This document shows positions 1-9,460 of a stretch of DNA of 64,000 bases, piece by piece. A model generated the notes under the pieces. It was not told the DNA's origin, searched no databases, and saw only the letters and a program-made list of their open reading frames with translations. A program made the translations under genes and the position numbers. The stretch is from Micromonospora sp. C28SCA-DRY-2. Its GTDB lineage: Bacteria; Actinomycetota; Actinomycetes; Mycobacteriales; Micromonosporaceae. The stretch spans positions 124,001 to 188,000 of the forward strand of contig NZ_JAUMKD010000001.1 in the NCBI RefSeq assembly GCF_030519475.1. Reading direction: 5' to 3'. Position 1 is the first letter of the stretch. Every line of letters begins with the position of its first letter.

Positions 1-2
1 GG

Positions 3-2156
3 TTGCCGTCGGCGGACGAGGAGGTCTACCTCTTCCGCTGCGTGGCGCGACAGAACCCGTCGGACGAGCGACTGATCGCGTTCGCTCAGGTGCGCGACCT
101 GACCGAGCTGCGCGATCACGACGGCCGGCTGGTCGCGCTGCCGACGACCGAGGACACCGTGGCCGCCTGCCTCGACTCGATCCGCCGCGCCCAGGCGCGG
201 CGCTCGTCGAAGGCGCGGTTCAACACCAACCGGATCGTGATCTACGTCTGGCCGCCGAGCGAGCTCACCCGGGAGGAGATGGAGATGATCGCCGGGCGCG
301 TGCGCCCGACGACCGGCGGTGCCCGCCTGGAGGAGATCCTGTTCATCGCGCGCCAGCGCGACCGGACGACCGGCGAGCTGACCAAGATGGCGGTACGGAT
401 CTCCTTCGACGCCACCGGCGGCGCCAAGCTGACCATCGGCGAGCCGCCGGTCGACCCGGTCGAGCCGCTCGACGACTACCGACTGAAGGTGCTGCGGGCG
501 GCCAGCCGCAACACGGTGTACCCGTACGAGCTGACCGGCCTGCTCGGCGACTTCGTCGAGCACGACCTCGACGACGACCACGCGCTGGTGCCGGTCGACC
601 GGCCCAGGGGACGCAACACCGCGGCGATCGTCGCCGGCGTGGTGACCACGCCGACCGTACGGCACCCGGAGGGGGTCACCCGGGTGGTGCTGCTCGGCGA
701 CCCGACGAAGTCGCTGGGTGCGCTGTCGGAGCCGGAGTGCCGGCGGGTGATCGCCGCGCTGGACCTGGCTGAGCGGATGCGGGTGCCGCTGGAGTGGTAC
801 GCGCTCTCCGCCGGCGCCCGCATCTCGATGACCTCGGGCACCGAGAACATGGACTGGGTGGCCGCGGCGCTCAAGCGGATCGTCGAGTTCACCCAGGGCG
901 GCGGTGAGATCAACATCGTGGTCGCGGGCATCAACGTCGGCGCGCAGCCGTACTGGAACGCCGAGGCGACGATGCTGATGCACACCAAGGGCGTCCTGGT
1001 GATGACGCCGGACTCGGCGATGGTGCTCACCGGCAAGCAGTCGCTGGACTTCTCCGGTGGCGTGTCCGCCGAGGACAACTTCGGCATCGGCGGCTACGAC
1101 CGGGTGATGGGCCCCAACGGGCAGGCGCAGTACTGGGCGCCGAGCCTGCCCGCCGCGCGGGACGTGCTGATGGCGCACTACGACCACACGTACGTCGCGC
1201 CGGGCGAGGACGCGCCGCGGCGGGCGACCACCACCGACCCCACCGACCGGGACATCTCCGACTTCCCGCACGTGGTGGCCGGCAGCGACTTCACCACCGT
1301 GGGCGAGATCTTCTCCGCCACGGCCAACCCGGACCGCAAGAAGCCGTTCGACATCCGGACCGTGATGCGGGCGCTCGCCGACCAGGACCACCCGGTGCTG
1401 GAACGCTGGGCCGGCATGGCCGACGCGGAGACCGCCGTGGTGCAGGACGTCCACCTCGGCGGCATCCCGGTGTGCCTGCTCGGCATCGAGTCGCGCTCGG
1501 TGCCCCGGCGCGGCTTCCCGCCCACCGACGGCCCGGACACCTACACCGCCGGCACGCTCTTCCCACGCTCGTCGAAGAAGGCCGCGCGGGCGATCAACGC
1601 GGCCAGCGGCAACCGGCCGCTGGTGGTGCTGGCCAACCTGTCGGGCTTCGACGGCTCGCCCGAGTCGATGCGCAAGCTGCAACTGGAGTACGGCGCCGAG
1701 ATCGGCCGGGCGATCGTGAACTTCCGCGGGCCCATCGTGTTCTGCGTGATCTCGCGGTACCACGGCGGCGCGTTCGTGGTGTTCTCGAAGGCGCTGAACC
1801 CGAACATGACCGTGCTGGCGCTGGAGGGCTCGTTCGCGTCGGTGCTCGGTGGCGCGCCCGCCGCCGCTGTGGTGTTCTCCGGCGACGTCGACGCCCGTAC
1901 CGCTGCCGACCCCCGGGTGCGGGACCTGGAGGCCCGCGTCGCGGCCGCCGCCGGCGCGGACCGGGCCGCGCTGACCGCGGAACTCGACGAGCTGCGCGCG
2001 TCGGTCCGCGCCGAGAAGCTCGGCGAGGTGGCCACCGAGTTCGACCGGGTGCACAGCATCCAGCGAGCGGTCGAGGTCGGCTCGGTCGACGCGGTCATCC
2101 GGGCGGCCGAACTCCGTCCGCGGGTCATCGAGGCCATCGAGGCGCACCTGCGGTAA
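3..2156 (+). CDS. Multidomain acyl-CoA carboxylase, carboxyltransferase part (5' truncated)
   Basis: This is the C-terminal 717 residues of a long biotin-dependent acyl-CoA carboxylase. The frame is open to the window edge, so the TTG at position 3 is not a real start. Two crotonase-fold carboxyltransferase halves are visible. The N-terminal half has SAGARISMTSG and TGKQSLDFSGG near residues 270-350. The C-terminal half has LANLSGFDGSPESM and ISRYHGGAFVVF near 545-610. An acidic, coiled-coil-prone tail (about 635-690) follows. In actinobacteria this family is about 1,800 residues, with biotin carboxylase, biotin carrier and carboxyltransferase on one chain, so the first two domains should lie upstream. 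The enzyme transfers CO2 from carboxybiotin to acetyl- or propionyl-CoA in the cytoplasm. The acyl preference cannot be read here. A hairpin follows the stop. Confidence 0.87.
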   Translation: MPSADEEVYLFRCVARQNPSDERLIAFAQVRDLTELRDHDGRLVALPTTEDTVAACLDSIRRAQARRSSKARFNTNRIVIYVWPPSELTREEMEMIAGRVRPTTGGARLEEILFIARQRDRTTGELTKMAVRISFDATGGAKLTIGEPPVDPVEPLDDYRLKVLRAASRNTVYPYELTGLLGDFVEHDLDDDHALVPVDRPRGRNTAAIVAGVVTTPTVRHPEGVTRVVLLGDPTKSLGALSEPECRRVIAALDLAERMRVPLEWYALSAGARISMTSGTENMDWVAAALKRIVEFTQGGGEINIVVAGINVGAQPYWNAEATMLMHTKGVLVMTPDSAMVLTGKQSLDFSGGVSAEDNFGIGGYDRVMGPNGQAQYWAPSLPAARDVLMAHYDHTYVAPGEDAPRRATTTDPTDRDISDFPHVVAGSDFTTVGEIFSATANPDRKKPFDIRTVMRALADQDHPVLERWAGMADAETAVVQDVHLGGIPVCLLGIESRSVPRRGFPPTDGPDTYTAGTLFPRSSKKAARAINAASGNRPLVVLANLSGFDGSPESMRKLQLEYGAEIGRAIVNFRGPIVFCVISRYHGGAFVVFSKALNPNMTVLALEGSFASVLGGAPAAAVVFSGDVDARTAADPRVRDLEARVAAAAGADRAALTAELDELRASVRAEKLGEVATEFDRVHSIQRAVEVGSVDAVIRAAELRPRVIEAIEAHLR

Positions 2157-2177
2157 CCCGCCGGGCGGGGGTCATCG

Positions 2178-2210
2178 GGCCCGCTCCCCCGGCCTCCGGC
2201 GGAGCGGGCC
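2178..2210 (+). terminator. Hairpin after the acyl-CoA carboxylase gene
   Basis: The arms GGCCCGCTCC (2178-2187) and GGAGCGGGCC (2201-2210) are perfect complements around a 13-nt loop, 21 nt after the stop. There is no U-tract, as is usual for terminators in high-GC actinobacteria. Confidence 0.6.
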
Positions 2211-2325
2211 GGGCCGCTGGACGACGGTTGGGCCCGGCCGGGTGGGGTAGACCGCCGCGACTGTGCGGGGCGGTCCCCGGCCGGGTTCGCCCGGTTCCGG
2301 ACCGCCAGGACGGCTCGGGGGGCCG

Positions 2326-4578
2326 ATGTCGGATGCGTCAGCGCGGTGGGGCGGGCCGGGGCTGCCCGACGAGGTGGTGGAGCTGCGGGTGCACGGGGCC
2401 GCCAGCGCGAGCGCCGGCCAGGTGCTGGACCTGCCGCGGATCGAGCAGGTCGCGGGCGACCGCAGCGGGGGCTTCTACCGGGCCCGCACGCCGTCGGGCA
2501 CGGACGACGGCGGCCGGGTGACGCTGGAGGCGTACCGCTGGGGTGACCTGCCCGCGGGGACCATGGCCCGCACCCTGTCGCTGGTGTTCCTGCTGCCGTT
2601 CATGCTGGTCAACGTGGCGATCTGGATGCGCCCGGCGCGTCCCGGCTCCGACCCGGTGGTCCGGTCGCTGTGCCGGCTGCTGGCGCTCTCCCTCACCGCG
2701 CTGTACGTGCTGGCCGTCGCCGGCGTCGCGCTGGACCTGATCGCGTGGAAGTGCCTGGCCTCGGCGCCCTGCGTGGCCGGGCGCGGGTGGCTGTCCTGGC
2801 TGGGTGGGCGGCCGGCCGGGTTGCGGCTGGCGGTGTCCGCGCTGGTGCCGGCCGCCGCCATCGGCCTGCTCTGGCGGGCCAGCACCCGCCCGGGTCGGGT
2901 GTTCGAGGCGTTCCGCGCTCCCGAGGCGCAGGTCTCCCGGCACCGGCTCAGCGCGGTCGGCCAGTGGGACGCCGAGCCGCTGGTGGGTCGGCTGCGCGCC
3001 ATCCACGTCGCGGCGGCGTTCGCGACGCTGGACCTCACCCTGCTCGCCGCCCGGCTCTCCGCCAGCGCCTCGGCCGGCACCATCACGCTGGCGGTCGCCG
3101 CCGGGGCCGTGCTGGCCGCGTGTACGGTGCTGCTCTGCACGCCCGCGCTGATCGACCGGGCCGCCACGCACCGGCGGCGGGACCGGATCACCCGCACGCT
3201 GCGCACGACCGCACTCGTCCTCACCGCCGTGGTGACGGCGCACGTCCTGACCAGCCCGGCGCCCTGGCCCGCGGGGGGCGGCCTGCCCGGCTACGACCCG
3301 ATCCTCACCGGGCTGTTCGTCACCCAGACGGCCCTGCTGGTCGCGCTGGGCGCCGTACTGCTCTGGGGCCGGGACCGCCGGCCGGACGCCATGCCGCTGT
3401 TCGGGCTGGGGTCGCTGGTGATCGTGGCCGTGGCGATCAGCCTGGCGGTGGCGTACTCCGCCGAACTGGTCTACCGGGTGGCGGACTTCCTGGACCGCGA
3501 CACCCCGACCGGGGTGGGCATCGCCAGCGGCCCGCCGCGGGCGTACAGCTGGGCGATCTACGGCTTCTTCCGGGCGGTGCTGATCACGGCGGTGGTCGCG
3601 GCCCTGGTCGCGCTGCTCTCCCGGCGCGGCCGGGGCCGCGCCGCCGCGGCGATCGTCGCGCACGACTACCCGGACCCGCCACCGGAGGCGGCGACCCGCC
3701 TGCGCCAGGTGCGGAAGGCGATAGCCCAGGCCCGGTTCACCGAGAAACTGATCCCGCTGGCCGTGGTCTACGCCTGCCTCGCCGGAATCGGCACGGCCAC
3801 CACCACCATCGGCCTGCTCGACCTGTTGCCGGGCGACGCCCTGGAACGGTACGCGGGGGTCCCCGGCGACCTGGTCACCTTCGCCATCGCGTTCGGCAGC
3901 TGGGTGACCGCCGCGGCCATCCTGGCCCTGGTCGCCGGCGGGATCTTCGCCTACCGGACCGCCGAGTTCCGGCGCCATGTCGGCGTGCTGTGGGACCTGG
4001 GCACGTTCTGGCCCCGGGCCGCCCATCCGTTCGCGCCGCCCTGCTACGCCGAGCGGGCCGTGCCGGAGCTGACCCGGCGGATCACGTACCTGGTCGGACG
4101 CGGCAACGCGGTGCTGCTCACCGGGCACAGCTACGGTTCGGTCCTGGCCGCCGCGACGGTGCTCCAACTGCCGCCCCGGGTCAGCAGCCGGGTCGCCCTG
4201 CTCACCCACGCGTCACCCCTGCGCCGGGTCTACGGCCGGATCTTCCCGGCCTACATCGACGACGACGTGCTGCACGAGGTCGGCGCCCGGGTCGGCTGGC
4301 GGTGGGTGAACCTGTGGCGCGACACCGACCCGATCGGCGGCTGGATCTTCTCCGCCCACCGGCCGGCCGCGCAGGTCACCGTCGACCGCCCCGCCGCGAC
4401 GGTGGACCGCCGGCTCCGGGATCCCACCGGCGTGGTGACCCCGCCCGGCGACAGCGTCCCGCCGCCGATCCAGGGGCACCGGGCCTGCGAGTCGGACCAG
4501 CGGTTCGTCGAGGCGGCGCGCGAGCTGGTCGAGCGGCTCCGCACGCCCACGGATCCGCGGCGGCCCCCGGCCGCCTGA
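2326..4578 (+). CDS. Polytopic membrane protein with C-terminal alpha/beta-hydrolase-like domain
   Basis: This 750-residue protein has a soluble N-terminus of about 75 residues beginning with MSDASARWGG. It has roughly ten hydrophobic segments between residues 76 and 560. A cytosolic-looking C-terminal domain follows. That domain carries LLTGHSYGSVLAAA, with the GHSYG nucleophile elbow at residues 600-604 (Ser602), which is typical of lipases and esterases. Candidate acid and base residues lie in the following 150 residues (for example WRDTDPIGG and a late QGHRAC), but I cannot assign a triad. The ATG at 2326 was chosen because the 21 upstream in-frame codons are Gly/Pro-rich and lack a family-like start. 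It stands alone between the carboxylase hairpin and the DUF2804 gene. The substrate is unknown; a membrane-embedded hydrolase is the reasonable inference. Confidence 0.75.
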   Translation: MSDASARWGGPGLPDEVVELRVHGAASASAGQVLDLPRIEQVAGDRSGGFYRARTPSGTDDGGRVTLEAYRWGDLPAGTMARTLSLVFLLPFMLVNVAIWMRPARPGSDPVVRSLCRLLALSLTALYVLAVAGVALDLIAWKCLASAPCVAGRGWLSWLGGRPAGLRLAVSALVPAAAIGLLWRASTRPGRVFEAFRAPEAQVSRHRLSAVGQWDAEPLVGRLRAIHVAAAFATLDLTLLAARLSASASAGTITLAVAAGAVLAACTVLLCTPALIDRAATHRRRDRITRTLRTTALVLTAVVTAHVLTSPAPWPAGGGLPGYDPILTGLFVTQTALLVALGAVLLWGRDRRPDAMPLFGLGSLVIVAVAISLAVAYSAELVYRVADFLDRDTPTGVGIASGPPRAYSWAIYGFFRAVLITAVVAALVALLSRRGRGRAAAAIVAHDYPDPPPEAATRLRQVRKAIAQARFTEKLIPLAVVYACLAGIGTATTTIGLLDLLPGDALERYAGVPGDLVTFAIAFGSWVTAAAILALVAGGIFAYRTAEFRRHVGVLWDLGTFWPRAAHPFAPPCYAERAVPELTRRITYLVGRGNAVLLTGHSYGSVLAAATVLQLPPRVSSRVALLTHASPLRRVYGRIFPAYIDDDVLHEVGARVGWRWVNLWRDTDPIGGWIFSAHRPAAQVTVDRPAATVDRRLRDPTGVVTPPGDSVPPPIQGHRACESDQRFVEAARELVERLRTPTDPRRPPAA

Positions 4579-4724
4579 AACCAGGCGCGCGCAGATCGAG
4601 CGGGCCGCCATGGCTGCCGGTCCCACCATCGCCTGAGGCCGCCGCAAGCCGACACGAGCAAGACCGCGGCAGCGCGTCCTGCCGGCGGAGAGCCGGCGCG
4701 ACGCAGGGGGATACCCTCGCCGTC

Positions 4725-5705
4725 GTGACGCACGAGAAGGAGATCACCGAGCCGGTCGACCTGTGCCTGCCGAACGGGCGGCTGCACCCGGCGGCGGTGG
4801 GTTGGAGCCGCCGGCCGGTGCACCGGGCGAACCTGCGTGGCTGGGGCCGCACCAAGCGCTGGGAGTACTGGGGCATCGTCACCCCGGGCCACATCGTCGG
4901 CCTGGTCGCCTCGTCGCTGGACTACGCGGGCGTGCACGGTCTCTACGTGCTCGACCGGGCGACGAAGGTGGAGATCGACCGCAACGCGGTGGTCCCCTTC
5001 GCCCGGGGCACGCACTTCCCGCCGGTCAGCGGGGCCGGCGCGGTGCGGGCCCGCGGCGGCGGGCTGGCCATCGACATCGACCAGGATCCGTCGGGCACCA
5101 CGATCCGCGCCACCGCCCCGGGTCTGGAGGTCGACCTGGTGGTGCCGCTGCCGGCGGGGCACGAGTCGCTCGCCGTGGTGGTGCCCTGGAGCACCCGCCG
5201 GTTCCAGTACACCGTCAAGGACGTCGGCCGCCCGGTGCGCGGCACGCTGCGGGTGAACGGGGTGGAGCACCCGGTCGCCGAGACGGACTCCTTCGCCGTG
5301 CTCGACCACGGTCGCGGCCGGTGGCCGTACGCGATCCGCTGGAACTGGGCCGCCGGCAGCGGCCCGGGCCGGGCGATCCAGCTCGGTGGCACGTGGACCG
5401 ACGGCACCGGCTCGACCGAGAACGCCCTCTTTGTCGACGGCCGGCTGCACAAGATCGGCGACGAGCTGCGCTGGGAGTACGACCGCACCGACTGGCTGCG
5501 GCCGTGGCGGATCAGCGGCGAGCGGGTGGCGGTGGAGTTCCACCCCTTCCACGAGAAGATCGCCCGGACCAACTTCGGGGTGCTCGCCAACGAGACCCAC
5601 CAGTGTTTCGGGCACTTCACCGGCTGGGCGGCGACCGACGACGGCGAGCGGGTCGACCTGGCCGGCCTGGTCGGGTGGGCCGAGGAGGCGCGCAACCGCT
5701 GGTAG
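4725..5705 (+). CDS. DUF2804 family protein
   Basis: This 326-residue protein starts at a GTG with a G-rich stretch (4706-4710) about 14 nt upstream. No ATG lies near the conserved N-terminus. Features typical of DUF2804 are the opening LCLPNGRLHPAAVGWSRRP, the RWEYWGIV segment, and the C-terminal VAVEFHPFHEK followed by NFGVLANETHQCFGHFTGW. The many beta-strand-like segments and Trp-rich patches suggest a lipocalin-like or jelly-roll fold. The family has no established biochemical role to my knowledge, and nothing next to it identifies a pathway. It ends 25 nt before the convergent GH2 gene. Confidence 0.8.
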   Translation: MTHEKEITEPVDLCLPNGRLHPAAVGWSRRPVHRANLRGWGRTKRWEYWGIVTPGHIVGLVASSLDYAGVHGLYVLDRATKVEIDRNAVVPFARGTHFPPVSGAGAVRARGGGLAIDIDQDPSGTTIRATAPGLEVDLVVPLPAGHESLAVVVPWSTRRFQYTVKDVGRPVRGTLRVNGVEHPVAETDSFAVLDHGRGRWPYAIRWNWAAGSGPGRAIQLGGTWTDGTGSTENALFVDGRLHKIGDELRWEYDRTDWLRPWRISGERVAVEFHPFHEKIARTNFGVLANETHQCFGHFTGWAATDDGERVDLAGLVGWAEEARNRW

Positions 5706-5730
5706 CGCCGGCGTGGCCGGCGGTGGCGGC

Positions 5731-7494
5731 TCAGGGCCGGGGCAGGCGCAGCCGGTCGTTGACCCGCCGGATGACCTCCTCGGGCAGTTTGAGCACCCGC
5801 CGGTCGTAGCTGAGCAGGCCGTTCAGCTCGTCCTCCACGTCGGAGAGCTGGGTGTAGACGGTGGCCGCGAGCCCGTCCGGGATGGCCGGCACGATCTGCT
5901 CGTCGTGCAGCCGGGTGAACGCCTCGGCCAGCCCGTCCGCGCCCCGGTACCGCTTGTAGCCGAACTCGGCCGGCCCGAAGCTGTGCCCGTCGACCCGCAG
6001 CGTGTAACCCCCGTACTCGGAGAGCACCAGGGCCCGGGCGTCGCGTCCCGGTCGCCGCCGGGGCACCCGGAAGCGGCGGAAGTAGACGTGCAGGCTGCGC
6101 AGGTCGCCGCCGCCCTGGTCGTGCCAGCCGCTGGCGTGGTCGACGATCCGGGTCGGGTCGAGGGCGGCCACCTCCCGGGCCACCTCGGCGGCGTCGAACT
6201 GCCCCCAGCCCTCGTTGAACGGCACCCAGACGGCGACGCTCACCACGTTGCGCAGGTGCTCGACGGTCTCCCGCAGCTCGGCGCGGAACTCCGCGCGCCC
6301 GGCCGCGTCGGCCCGGCCGAACCAGCGCCGCCACCGGCCCCGGTCGGGCAGCCGCAGCGGGGTCAGCACCGGCGCGGTGACCACCAGCGGGCGGTACCCG
6401 GTGCCGCCGTTGACCATGTCCTGCCAGACCAGCATGCCGAGCCGGTCGCAGTGGTGGTACCAGCGCAGTGGCTCGATCTTGATGTGTTTGCGCAGCATGG
6501 TGAAGCCGAGCCGCTTCATCGCGACGATGTCGGCGACCAGCGCGGCGTCGGACGGCGCGGTGTAGAGGCCGTCCGGCCAGTAGCCCTGGTCGAGCACCCC
6601 GGCGTGGAAGTACGGCTCGCCGTTGAGCAGCAGCCGCGGCACCCCGTCGGCGTCCGGCCCGACGCCGAACGAGCGCATCCCGACGTAGCCGCGGACCCGG
6701 TCGTCGCCGTAGTCGACGGTCACGTCGTACAGGAAGGGGTCCTCGGGGGTCCAGGGCCGCACCGCGGGCAGCGGCAACCGCACGGCGGTCCCGGCGACCG
6801 CGCTCGCCTCGGCCACCACCGCGCCGTCGGCCAGGATCCGGATTTCGGCGGCACCGGCCTCCGCGCTGGCGTGCACTGTCACCTCGACGCAGCCCTGCGC
6901 CAGGTGCGGCGTGAGGGTGAGCCGCTCGACGTGGGCCGCCGGGACGCACTCGGCCCAGACGGTCTGCCAGATCCCGGACTGCGCGGTGTACCAGATGCCA
7001 CCCCGGCGCAGCTTCTGCTTGCCGCGCGCGTGCCAGCTCGTGTCGCTGTCGTCGCGCACCTCGACGACCAGCACGTTCTCGCCCTCGCACAGCGCGTCGG
7101 TGACGTCGCAGCGCACCGGCAGGTAGCCGCCGGTGCGCCCGCCCACCGGCACCCCGTTGAGCCGGACCGCGCAGGTCTGGTCCACCGCGCCGAAGTGCAG
7201 CAGCACCCGGTGGCCGGGCCGGTGGAAACCGTCGGGCAGGCGCACCGTGCGGCGGTACCAGAGGGTCTGGCCGGGCAGCAGCTGCCGCCCCACGCCGGAC
7301 AGCGGCGCCTCCGGGGAGAACGGCACCAGGATCTCGCCGTCGTAGCGCTGCGGCTCCCGCGCGTCGTCGGTGATGGCGTACGCCCACCGGCCGTTGAGGT
7401 TGAGGTAGCTGTCCCGGACCAGTTGCGGGCGCGGGTACTCGGGCAGCACCTGGTCGGGGTCGAGGGCCTCGCCCCACCGGGTCGTCAGCGTCAC
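5731..7494 (-). CDS. Glycoside hydrolase family 2 enzyme (beta-galactosidase/glucuronidase type)
   Basis: This 587-residue cytoplasmic enzyme has the GH2 order. A sugar-binding jelly-roll (about residues 15-185, with FGAVDQTCAVRLNGVPVG) comes first. An Ig-like sandwich (about 190-285) and a TIM barrel follow. The general acid/base is the Glu of VPFNEGWGQFD and the nucleophile is the Glu of VLSEYGGYTL, as in retaining GH2 enzymes. No signal peptide is present. The GTG start overlaps the stop of the upstream transporter gene as GTGA, so the two are translationally coupled. The transporter presumably imports the glycoside that this enzyme hydrolyses. Whether it acts on beta-galactosides, glucuronides or mannosides cannot be decided from sequence alone. 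Confidence 0.87.
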   Translation of the reverse strand: MTLTTRWGEALDPDQVLPEYPRPQLVRDSYLNLNGRWAYAITDDAREPQRYDGEILVPFSPEAPLSGVGRQLLPGQTLWYRRTVRLPDGFHRPGHRVLLHFGAVDQTCAVRLNGVPVGGRTGGYLPVRCDVTDALCEGENVLVVEVRDDSDTSWHARGKQKLRRGGIWYTAQSGIWQTVWAECVPAAHVERLTLTPHLAQGCVEVTVHASAEAGAAEIRILADGAVVAEASAVAGTAVRLPLPAVRPWTPEDPFLYDVTVDYGDDRVRGYVGMRSFGVGPDADGVPRLLLNGEPYFHAGVLDQGYWPDGLYTAPSDAALVADIVAMKRLGFTMLRKHIKIEPLRWYHHCDRLGMLVWQDMVNGGTGYRPLVVTAPVLTPLRLPDRGRWRRWFGRADAAGRAEFRAELRETVEHLRNVVSVAVWVPFNEGWGQFDAAEVAREVAALDPTRIVDHASGWHDQGGGDLRSLHVYFRRFRVPRRRPGRDARALVLSEYGGYTLRVDGHSFGPAEFGYKRYRGADGLAEAFTRLHDEQIVPAIPDGLAATVYTQLSDVEDELNGLLSYDRRVLKLPEEVIRRVNDRLRLPRP

Positions 7495-8855
7495 GCGTCG
7501 GCCCTCCCGTCCCGCCGGCGCAGCGCCAGCACCGGTACGACGATGAACGCCAGCACGGCCAGCGCCATCAGGAAGATGCCCGGCGTCGGCACCTGCCGGA
7601 CCACGCCGAGGTCCTGGTACGTCTCGCCGGCGTTGCTGATCACCGCCGCGCCCAGGTACGGGCCGACCAGCATCGGCACCAGGATGGCGAAGACCATCCG
7701 CAGTCCCTGCACGTGACCGGCCCGGCCCGGCGGCGTGTGGTCGCGCACCAGCGCGCCCAGCGGCGCCAGCACCAGCATGAAACCGGACATCATCACGATC
7801 CCGGCGCCGATCACCGGCAGCGTGCCCCGGGCCAGGAACATCAGCAGCAGGCCGGTGCCGTAGACCGCCGCGGCCGGGAGCACGAACCGGACCTTGCCCA
7901 CCCGGTCGATCACCCGGCCGCAGGCCACGCTGACCACCGAGGCGGTCACCAGCACGGTGGCGAGCACCAGGGCGTACCCCTCGACCTCCAGGTAGCGCTG
8001 GAGGTAGATGACCAGGTACGGCAGGAAGACCTGGGTCGAGACGCCCCACACCGACCAGGCGGCCAGGGCCAGGTAGAGGCGCGGGTTGGCGCGCATCGCG
8101 GACGGCAGCAGGCCGTGGACCACCGCGCGCAGGTAACCGGCGTCGTTGCGGACCAGGGCGGGGCTCTCCCGCACCAGGAACCAGGCGGCGACGCCGGCCA
8201 CTGCCATCACCGCGCCGATGACCAGGAAGAAGGTCCGCCAGTCACCGGCACGGGCCAGCCCGTCGAAGCCGCCGAAGATCACCAGCATGGCGAGCAGCGG
8301 CATGATCGCCAGCACCGCCTCGACCCGGCCACGGTTGGCCGGCCGGGTCACGTCGGTGACCCACGCCTGGAACGCCGCGTCGTTGGCGCCCGAGCCGAGG
8401 AACGACATCAGGCAGTCCAGCGCGATCACCGCGATCACGGTGAGCAGGACGGCGTTCGCCACCGGCGCGACGCCGTCCAGCGCGCCCACGGTGAGGAACC
8501 CGAACGCGGCGGTGCAGACACCCCAGAGCAGATAGCCGCCGGCGATGAACGCCCGGCGCCGCCCGAGGCGGTCGGAGAGCGCGCCCAGCAGCAGGGTGGC
8601 CAGCGTCGCGGTGGCGGCGCTGGCGGCCACCATCGTGGCGATCACCGTCGGGTCGTCGGTGACGGTGTCGTAGACGAAGAGGTTCAGGTAGATGTTCTCG
8701 ACCGTCCAGGCCATCTGGCCGACCAGGCCGAGCAGCACCACCGCGACCCAGGCCCGCGCGCGCAGCCGGGCGGGATCGCCGGTGGGCGCGGGCCCGGCGC
8801 GGCGGACCTCGGCGCTCGGCGGAGCCGGGGGCGGCACCCGGTGCGGGACGGACAT
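7491..8855 (-). CDS. MFS transporter, probable glycoside importer
   Basis: This 454-residue protein has twelve predicted membrane segments. The N-terminal tail is proline-rich and cytoplasmic. Between helices 2 and 3 it has LGALSDRLGRRRAFIAGG, the MFS motif A. The overall pattern resembles GPH/SLC45-like sugar carriers. The start ATG follows GAGGAGG at 7-nt spacing, which is why it was preferred over a longer frame. It is the first gene of a two-gene operon with the GH2 hydrolase (GTGA overlap), which supports a role in glycoside uptake. The direction of transport and the sugar are inferred from this context only. Confidence 0.83.
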   Translation of the reverse strand: MSVPHRVPPPAPPSAEVRRAGPAPTGDPARLRARAWVAVVLLGLVGQMAWTVENIYLNLFVYDTVTDDPTVIATMVAASAATATLATLLLGALSDRLGRRRAFIAGGYLLWGVCTAAFGFLTVGALDGVAPVANAVLLTVIAVIALDCLMSFLGSGANDAAFQAWVTDVTRPANRGRVEAVLAIMPLLAMLVIFGGFDGLARAGDWRTFFLVIGAVMAVAGVAAWFLVRESPALVRNDAGYLRAVVHGLLPSAMRANPRLYLALAAWSVWGVSTQVFLPYLVIYLQRYLEVEGYALVLATVLVTASVVSVACGRVIDRVGKVRFVLPAAAVYGTGLLLMFLARGTLPVIGAGIVMMSGFMLVLAPLGALVRDHTPPGRAGHVQGLRMVFAILVPMLVGPYLGAAVISNAGETYQDLGVVRQVPTPGIFLMALAVLAFIVVPVLALRRRDGRADA

Positions 8856-8936
8856 GGCGACCTCCTCGGCGGTCAGCACATGATGGACCACCCCGCGCCG
8901 GCCGCGAGCACGCGGTCCACCGATCACGGCGGGCCC

Positions 8937-8963
8937 GGACCGGGGTCGTGCCCGCCCCGGTCC
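8937..8963 (-). terminator. Hairpin after the HxlR gene
   Basis: The arms GGACCGGGG (8937-8945) and CCCCGGTCC (8955-8963) are complementary around a 9-nt loop. The hairpin lies 31 nt past the HxlR stop and upstream of the MFS start, so it separates the two minus-strand genes. Confidence 0.55.
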
Positions 8964-8993
8964 CGGCCGCCCACCGGCCGCCGCCGGGCATCC

Positions 8994-9431
8994 TCAGGCG
9001 TTGTCGGGCGGACCGGAGACCACCCCGGCCGCGGAGACACCCGACCCGGTCGGTGCGGCAGGCGCCCCACCCGCGTCGTACGCCACGCGGGCCGCCAGCA
9101 GGTCGGGCAGGTGTTCCCTGGTCCACACCCGGGCCGCCTCGATGAGCGTCAACAGGCTCCGGCCGAGCGGGGTGAGCGCGTACTCGACCCGCGGCGGGTT
9201 CTCCTCGTAGGCGGTGCGGGTGACCAGACCGTCGCGTTCCATCGCCCGCAGCGTCTCGGTCAGCACCTTGGGCGTGACCGTCCGCAGCGGCGCCCGCAGC
9301 TCGCCGAACCGGCGCGGTCCGTGCTCCAGGCACCGCACCACCATCCCGGTCCACTTGTCGCCGACCTGGAACGGCAGCGCACTCGACGGGCACATCGGAT
9401 CGAACATGTCCGCGTCCAGCCGCATCGTCAC
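8994..9431 (-). CDS. HxlR-family transcriptional regulator
   Basis: This 145-residue winged-helix regulator has the conserved N-terminal Cys (MCPSSALPF, Cys14) that HxlR proteins use in redox or electrophile sensing. It is followed by DKWTGMVVRCLEHGPRRFGELR, the recognition region KVLTETLRAMERDGLVTR, and the wing PPRVEYALTPLGRSL. The GTG at 9431 was chosen because GGAGG lies 8 nt upstream; an ATG two codons later is possible. It is divergently transcribed from an NAD(P)-binding protein. The intergenic region holds a perfect inverted repeat, so it most likely controls that gene and itself. Such pairs often respond to quinones or aldehydes, but the inducer is not known here. Confidence 0.87.
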   Translation of the reverse strand: MTMRLDADMFDPMCPSSALPFQVGDKWTGMVVRCLEHGPRRFGELRAPLRTVTPKVLTETLRAMERDGLVTRTAYEENPPRVEYALTPLGRSLLTLIEAARVWTREHLPDLLAARVAYDAGGAPAAPTGSGVSAAGVVSGPPDNA

Positions 9432-9460
9432 CGCCCGAACCTCCCCCAGTTCCGTTGCGG

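Noticed and set aside
3..5. TTG as start of the first gene
   Set aside because: The frame is open to the window edge and the product lacks the biotin carboxylase and carrier domains expected upstream, so the gene is cut, not started here.
4943..7477. 844-codon minus-strand frame through DUF2804 and GH2
   Set aside because: It is out of frame with GH2 and antisense to DUF2804; no domain is visible.
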